9,709 nt of DNA from an uncultured Spongiibacteraceae bacterium (GTDB lineage Bacteria; Pseudomonadota; Gammaproteobacteria; Pseudomonadales; Dasaniaceae): contig CALBVI010000034.1 of the NCBI GenBank assembly GCA_937969395.1, forward strand, positions 1 to 9,709, in the 5' to 3' direction. The translations under genes were made by a program, and so were the position numbers. Every line of letters begins with the position of its first letter. The stretch's first letter is position 1. This document shows, piece after piece, positions 7,801 through 9,709 of this stretch. The notes below the pieces were generated by a model. The model was not told the origin of the DNA and made no database searches. It saw only the letters and a list, made by a program, of their open reading frames with translations.

Positions 7801-8080
7801 CTGTGGTGCTGTAACTATGAGTTGTTGTATCTCCAGCGCTTGAGTTGCCATCGCCGAAATCCCAGTTGTAGCTGGTAACTGTGCCGTCATTGTCATTCGA
7901 TAAGCTGGCGTCAAAAGTGATTGTTAGTGGCGCGGTGTTATCAGCAATTGTCGAGATGAATTGCGCTGACGGAGATTGGTTGATAAGGCTGCTGGAGGAG
8001 GAGTTGTTGCCGGAGCTGCCGCCGCCACAGGCGCTTAGGCTGACGAATATGATAGCGACAATCGTAGGTGATTTGTTCAT
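4895..8080 (-). CDS. Large multidomain lipoprotein subtilisin-like serine protease (S8) with PKD and PPC domains
   Basis: A 1061-residue exported protease. A lipoprotein signal (MNKSPTIVAIIFVSLSAC, lipidated Cys 18) leads into a GGG/Ser-rich linker. Two PKD domains follow (about 36-121 and 122-202, each with a WDFGD motif and an HSY near the middle), then a bacterial pre-peptidase-type (PPC) domain (about 274-362) and an I9-like propeptide (about 381-463, ending VEYAEPNY). The S8 catalytic domain (about 480-800) has all its residues: Asp 509 (VVDTGV), His 560 (HGTHVTG), oxyanion Asn 661 (AAGNEG) and Ser 743 (GTSMATPHVAG). An acidic Asp/Gly-rich loop at 532-554 and the WHGTHVTGTIAAA, VSWGAKIMPIRALG and INLSLG segments resemble the S8_13 subgroup. 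The C-terminus has a BACON-like beta domain (817-907), a prealbumin/CarboxypepD_reg-like domain (910-1002, with the Asp-rich ICDTGESCGSYP segment) and a low-complexity tail. ATG 8080 is chosen because it gives a clean lipoprotein signal; upstream TTG/ATG codons do not. It is co-operonic with the PrcB-like gene. Confidence 0.92.
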   Translation of the reverse strand: MNKSPTIVAIIFVSLSACGGGSSGNNSSSSSLINQSPSAQFISTIADNTAPLTITFDASLSNDNDGTVTSYNWDFGDGNSSAGDTTTHSYSTTGIYSVVLTITDNDGANDTATRSIEISTSVVADIELGLNDDGSILFDGSNSQVYGANGQANITSYHWDFGDNSSDTGITVSHSYTDLDLYFATLTVTDSNGNTDSETIRTSFSISGTINAASSILTDIDVNDPSRQSINNSSQTFEVNNSILTAQPLFNPVLINGFVNSEGSVSNTITSGNFIDSADSSDYYAINLQAGQFVSLSITDFDSSDPTANNIDLTLLDSGGDAVAISANVDSQYESVAVPSDGDYFILVEAISGFNKYVMNVSTSSFISGARAYGNSMDFVAGEVIVKLKSDKVTNSSAISNTDKPRLTLSHSHKNRPGLLRFDADSDIQVSNATTRNRRKKQTLNYIKQLKERTDVEYAEPNYLVHSNLTPNDDFYSLQSHYSHINLPQAWDITVGIPTGDDIIVAVVDTGVVLTHEDLAGQLVDGYDFISDIDTASDGDGIDSDPTDPGDGGGLDNSWHGTHVTGTIAAASNNSQGIAGVSWGAKIMPIRALGQGGGTTYDVEQGVRYAAGLSNDSGTIPTQTADIINLSLGSGGFSQTSQNLYTALYDAGIIVVAAAGNEGTNTPEYPASYNNVFSINAVDLNNDLASYSNFGNTIDIAAPGGDLSKDFDGNGYGDGVLSTYIEDSTTEPEDSYSFLQGTSMATPHVAGVAALMKAIYPELTATEFDSSLQSNTLTNDIGSSGKDEEFGYGVIDALKAVQQAQLLAGGEATGSMLTSPSQLNFGSSINTLTINISQAGSSPPTVSSISNTASWLSITAIDVDSNGAGDYRISVNRTGLSDATYSDVISIDLSNGQTLSVSISMQVNINGSIDSDAGYLYVLLLDPDTFEIKAQFNIDIIDGEYNYQFTNVPYGEYLIIAGSDIDNDLFICDTGESCGSYPTNEQFQRVLIDGDTNSVDFLATIVTSVISNAETLSSNQQEANTPVHSSAYGNLLLRQSISSTNNKTSSNDTDINKKVVQ

Positions 8081-8099
8081 TGAGCTATATCCATCAACA

Positions 8100-8128
8100 A
8101 TATTCATAAAAACAGCGAGATCTATCAA
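8100..8128 (-). promoter_or_regulatory. Candidate promoter of the protease operon
   Basis: On the minus strand TTGATA (8123-8128) and GAATAT (8100-8105) are separated by exactly 17 bases, a plausible sigma-70 pair, though the -10 box is poor. It would start the message about 10-15 bases before the ATG at 8080, giving a very short leader that contains GGATATAG as a weak ribosome binding site. The rest of the gap (8129-8249) contains no gene and nothing else I can name. Confidence 0.3.
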
Positions 8129-8249
8129 AAGAATAAGTTTAGTCGCTGGTATCGCGGTGGTATGTAGGAGGCGTGTATGAAATATAGCAGATTTGCAGCT
8201 ATGGTCTTTAATAGATTTTGGGAGAGTTGTGATGACAATATCGAAATTT

Positions 8250-8276
8250 AAAGAGCAGTTTGTCTTCTGCTCTTTT
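8250..8276. terminator. Bidirectional intrinsic terminator downstream of flgN
   Basis: A 9-bp stem, AAAGAGCAG (8250-8258) with CTGCTCTTT (8267-8275), has an 8-base loop. Read leftward from flgN it follows the flgN stop by 13 bases and is trailed by a TTTAAATTT run, so it ends the flgMN transcript. Read on the + strand it also ends in TTTT. It shields the protease operon from flagellar read-through. Confidence 0.8.
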
Positions 8277-8289
8277 GTTGTAATCCAGA

Positions 8290-8820
8290 TTAGGCGCTAG
8301 TGATTGAGCGTCCTGAGCCAGAGTTGTGGGCATTACCTTTATCATCATAGAGTTTTTGTTGATTTGCTTGTCCTCTAAGCAGGTCGAGGATTTTGCTGGT
8401 AACTAATCGCGTACGTTTGCTGATACGCTCATTGATTTCGTTAAGCTGCTGGCAGCGTGTCCATTGTTCTCCAAGGCTACGCCATGCTGCTGCTACGGTG
8501 GGAGCATGTTGGTCGGCGGCCGCTAGTGTCGACTTTTCATCGGTAAAGCCCGCTTTAACTAGCACTTGTTGCCTAACCGAGGCGTGTTTTTCTAGTTGCT
8601 CTAATAATGCTTGTTTGTCAGTAATGATTGATTGAACGCTGTCGTAATTGCGTTTTTCTAGCGCTGTGCGTTCATTTTCGAGTAATTGGAGTAACTGGGC
8701 AGTTACCGGCAAATCTAGTTCAAAGATGGACTGCAGTTGTTTCCATAACGCTGAATTGGGGTTGCTGGAGTTGGAAGGGGTTTTTGCGTTGCGTGAGGGT
8801 ATAACTTTTTGGTTTGCCAT
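8290..8820 (-). CDS. flgN: Flagellar export chaperone FlgN
   Basis: A 176-residue, mostly helical, coiled-coil-rich protein of the FlgN family, the cytoplasmic type III export chaperone for the hook-associated proteins FlgK and FlgL. The N-terminal helix LLQLLENERTALEKRNYDSV is followed by a K.ALLEQLEKHA segment and, after a loop, WRSLGEQWTRCQQLNEIN and RTRLVTSKILDLLRGQ, which match the ERxAL, K.xLLxxLE and CxxLNxxN...LLRGQ pattern of FlgN homologues. The N-terminal 25 residues are Ser/Asn-rich and look unstructured; the C-terminus is short, Ser/Gly-rich and carries an RSITSA end. The start at 8820 has AGAGG about seven bases upstream. It lies downstream of flgM with a 130-bp gap containing three inverted repeats, and is followed by the terminator at 8250-8276. 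Confidence 0.87.
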   Translation of the reverse strand: MANQKVIPSRNAKTPSNSSNPNSALWKQLQSIFELDLPVTAQLLQLLENERTALEKRNYDSVQSIITDKQALLEQLEKHASVRQQVLVKAGFTDEKSTLAAADQHAPTVAAAWRSLGEQWTRCQQLNEINERISKRTRLVTSKILDLLRGQANQQKLYDDKGNAHNSGSGRSITSA

Positions 8821-8950
8821 AAGGCGACCTCTGATCGTTTATATATTATTAATAGAAATATTAATAAAGTTAAAATCTCTGTTTGAGATCTTAGCTGTGA
8901 AAACGGGCTTTGCCGGACCGATTATCACAGTGTGTTGCTTAAAGCCTAAG
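8821..8950. other. Structured flgM-flgN intergenic region with three inverted repeats
   Basis: Three inverted repeats sit in 130 bases. TTATTAATA/TATTAATAA (8846-8867) is a perfect 9-bp A/T stem with a GAAA loop on the + strand. AATCTC/GAGATC-type sequence at 8875-8889 gives a 5-bp stem followed, on the minus strand, by TTTTAACTTT. CTGTGA (8895-8900) and TCACAG (8925-8930) flank 24 bases including GGC-TTT-GCC. On the minus strand the first lies about 14 bases upstream of the flgN ribosome binding site. None matches a riboswitch that I recognise. Confidence 0.5.
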
Positions 8951-9274
8951 TTAGAATAAAGATTCCGCAGAAAGCATTTTGTCTGCAATGCTCTGATTGT
9001 CGATAGCGAATGTATTACTGGCTAATGCGGCCTTAATTTCAGCAACGCGAGCCTCATCGATGGCAGGCAGGCTCTGAACAAGTTCTTCGGCAGCTTGTAG
9101 ATTATTGGCTTGGCTGCTTAGCTCAACGTTGTCAGACGAGCTTGTAGCGCTCTTCACATTCTCTGCGTTAGCAGAAGTTGCATTCTGGTCTGCTTTAGAA
9201 GCTTGATTAGAATTGTTGGTGTGAGCCCCTGAATTAGGGGGTAATCCAACTAAGCTATTGATATCTTTAACCAT
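8951..9274 (-). CDS. flgM: Anti-sigma-28 factor FlgM
   Basis: A 107-residue protein, near the usual 85-110 residues of FlgM. It binds FliA (sigma-28) and holds it inactive until the hook-basal body is complete, after which FlgM is exported through the flagellar type III system. The N-terminus MVKDINSLVG is a typical FlgM start. A long low-complexity Asn/Ser/Ala/Gln linker follows (15-50), which fits the intrinsic disorder of the family. The conserved sigma-binding C-terminus runs from VELSSQANNLQAAEELVQSLP (50-70) through IDEARVAEIKAALASNTFAID (72-92) to SIADKMLSAESLF. ATG 9274 is chosen because GAAGG lies eight bases upstream; an upstream TTG (9304) adds ten unconserved residues. It is transcribed from the sigma-28-type promoter at 9327-9353 and so is autoregulated through FliA. 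Confidence 0.9.
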   Translation of the reverse strand: MVKDINSLVGLPPNSGAHTNNSNQASKADQNATSANAENVKSATSSSDNVELSSQANNLQAAEELVQSLPAIDEARVAEIKAALASNTFAIDNQSIADKMLSAESLF

Positions 9275-9326
9275 TTTTAAAACCTTCGTGTACGTGTTTG
9301 GCAAATATATATAACGATCATTTAAT

Positions 9327-9353
9327 CTATCGGCAAGATCGCTAATAACTTTA
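9327..9353 (-). promoter_or_regulatory. Sigma-28 (FliA) promoter upstream of flgM
   Basis: On the minus strand TAAAGTTA (9346-9353), 11 bases, then GCCGATAG (9327-9334). The sigma-28 consensus is TAAAGTTT-N11-GCCGATAA, so each box matches seven of eight bases at exact spacing. Transcription should start about 7-10 bases on, giving a leader of roughly 45 bases before the flgM ATG. Sigma-28 promoters ahead of flgM are normal in gammaproteobacteria and give late-class expression of the anti-sigma factor. Confidence 0.9.
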
Positions 9354-9450
9354 ACATATTGCTGCTTTTTATCGGTGAATAATGGTCATAGCTTGGTGGA
9401 TAAAAAGTCGCTATTTTGTAATGCTTTCACCCTGCTAATTTGGCAGTAGC
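9354..9450. other. Intergenic spacer between flgA and flgM
   Basis: About 97 bases without a gene. On the minus strand the flgA stop is followed by a weak CTGC/GCAG hairpin (about 9432-9446), with no poly-T tract that would make it a convincing terminator. Some read-through from flgA into flgM is therefore possible. Confidence 0.35.
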
Positions 9451-9709
9451 CTACATTGTTACGCTGACTTTACCGGGGCCTGTGACCCGAGCATCAACAA
9501 CGCGGTTCGATTGCTTATTGCGAACGCTAATCTGCTCACCTTCATGTCCATCTTTAAGGGCTGTCGCCGGTATCCTGACGTGCAAGCTGCCAGATCTGGC
9601 GGTCATAATGACGGATTCCCCGCGTTTAACCATAATCGGCTGTGCCAAATGCGTTGCGATAATGGTCGAGTTTGGTCGTATTTCACGTTTTGCTTGCATG
9701 CCGACAACG
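9451..9709 (-). CDS. flgA: Flagellar basal body P-ring formation protein FlgA, C-terminal part (partial)
   Basis: The gene is cut by the window end: the frame stays open through base 9709, so the ATG at 9699 is only an internal methionine. About 86 codons of the 3' end are visible. They hold the C-terminal SAF/beta-clip part of FlgA: QAKREIRPNSTI, the strand PIMVKRGESVIM, then ATALKDGHEGEQISVRNKQS and the closing VVDARVTGPGKVSVTM. The family pattern is V.RG..V.....G......G.AL.DG..G..I.VRN..S..V....V..PG.V. FlgA is a periplasmic chaperone that assembles the FlgI P-ring around the rod. Its place before flgM-flgN on the same strand is the usual gammaproteobacterial order. Confidence 0.9.
   Translation of the reverse strand, partial: VVGMQAKREIRPNSTIIATHLAQPIMVKRGESVIMTARSGSLHVRIPATALKDGHEGEQISVRNKQSNRVVDARVTGPGKVSVTM

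Noticed and set aside
7881..8180. Open frame on the + strand opposite the protease N-terminus
   Set aside because: It mirrors the PKD and signal-peptide coding sequence, shows no family motif and has no convincing ribosome binding site; it is a shadow of the protease gene.
8895..8930. CTGTGA...TCACAG as a CRP site
   Set aside because: CRP half-sites TGTGA and TCACA are spaced by 6 bases; here they are about 24 apart, so this is not a CRP operator.
8393..8959. Open frames on the + strand opposite flgN
   Set aside because: flgN has clear family motifs, a ribosome binding site and operon context on the minus strand; the opposite frames have none.
1..9709. CRISPR arrays, tRNA or rRNA genes, insertion sequences, att sites or a phage or plasmid origin
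   Set aside because: No regularly spaced direct repeats, tRNA-like cloverleaf, transposase motif or terminal inverted repeats with target duplication were seen.

Overview
The window looks like chromosomal DNA of a flagellated, probably marine or aquatic gammaproteobacterium. The evidence is the flgA-flgM-flgN order with a FliA-type promoter, an RsmJ-type rRNA methyltransferase end, an E. coli-like xanthine-guanine phosphoribosyltransferase, and a large PKD-bearing secreted subtilase of a kind common in marine Gammaproteobacteria. The DNA is moderately AT-rich, with T-rich third codon positions in all genes, and I see no clear base-composition island. The genus cannot be named from this sequence; a Cellvibrionales/Spongiibacterales-like origin is only a guess.

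Layout. Positions 1-173 hold the 3' end of a gene that matches the RsmJ C-terminus. Two small membrane proteins of the DoxX superfamily follow (422-850 and 1025-1408, +), separated by a strong intrinsic terminator. A gpt-like gene (1400-1894, -) converges on the second with overlapping stops. A divergent intergenic region then leads into a tightly overlapping three-gene + strand operon (2081-4392): an ArsS-type radical SAM enzyme, a family-2 glycosyltransferase of the 'rSAM/selenodomain-associated' type, and a DUF2064/TIGR04282-type transferase. Converging on this operon is a two-gene - strand operon (8080 down to 4425): a very large lipoprotein subtilisin with PKD and PPC domains, overlapped by ATGA with a small lipoprotein carrying a PrcB-type domain. 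A bidirectional hairpin terminator (8250-8276) separates it from the flagellar genes flgN, flgM and the 3' part of flgA (8290-9709, -). A near-consensus sigma-28 promoter (9327-9353) lies ahead of flgM.

How the parts work together. The radical SAM/glycosyltransferase trio is the conserved core of arsenosugar-type or related adenosyl-derived small-molecule biosynthesis. No ArsM, ArsR or arsenic transporter is visible here, so the substrate stays open. The subtilase and PrcB-like lipoprotein form a translationally coupled pair that recalls the protease plus PrcB arrangement of the spirochaete dentilisin complex; this is the most interesting unexplained unit. FlgM and FlgN are the anti-sigma-28 factor and the export chaperone for hook-associated proteins, and flgM carries its own late-class promoter. 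The 130-bp gap between flgM and flgN holds three inverted repeats of unknown meaning.
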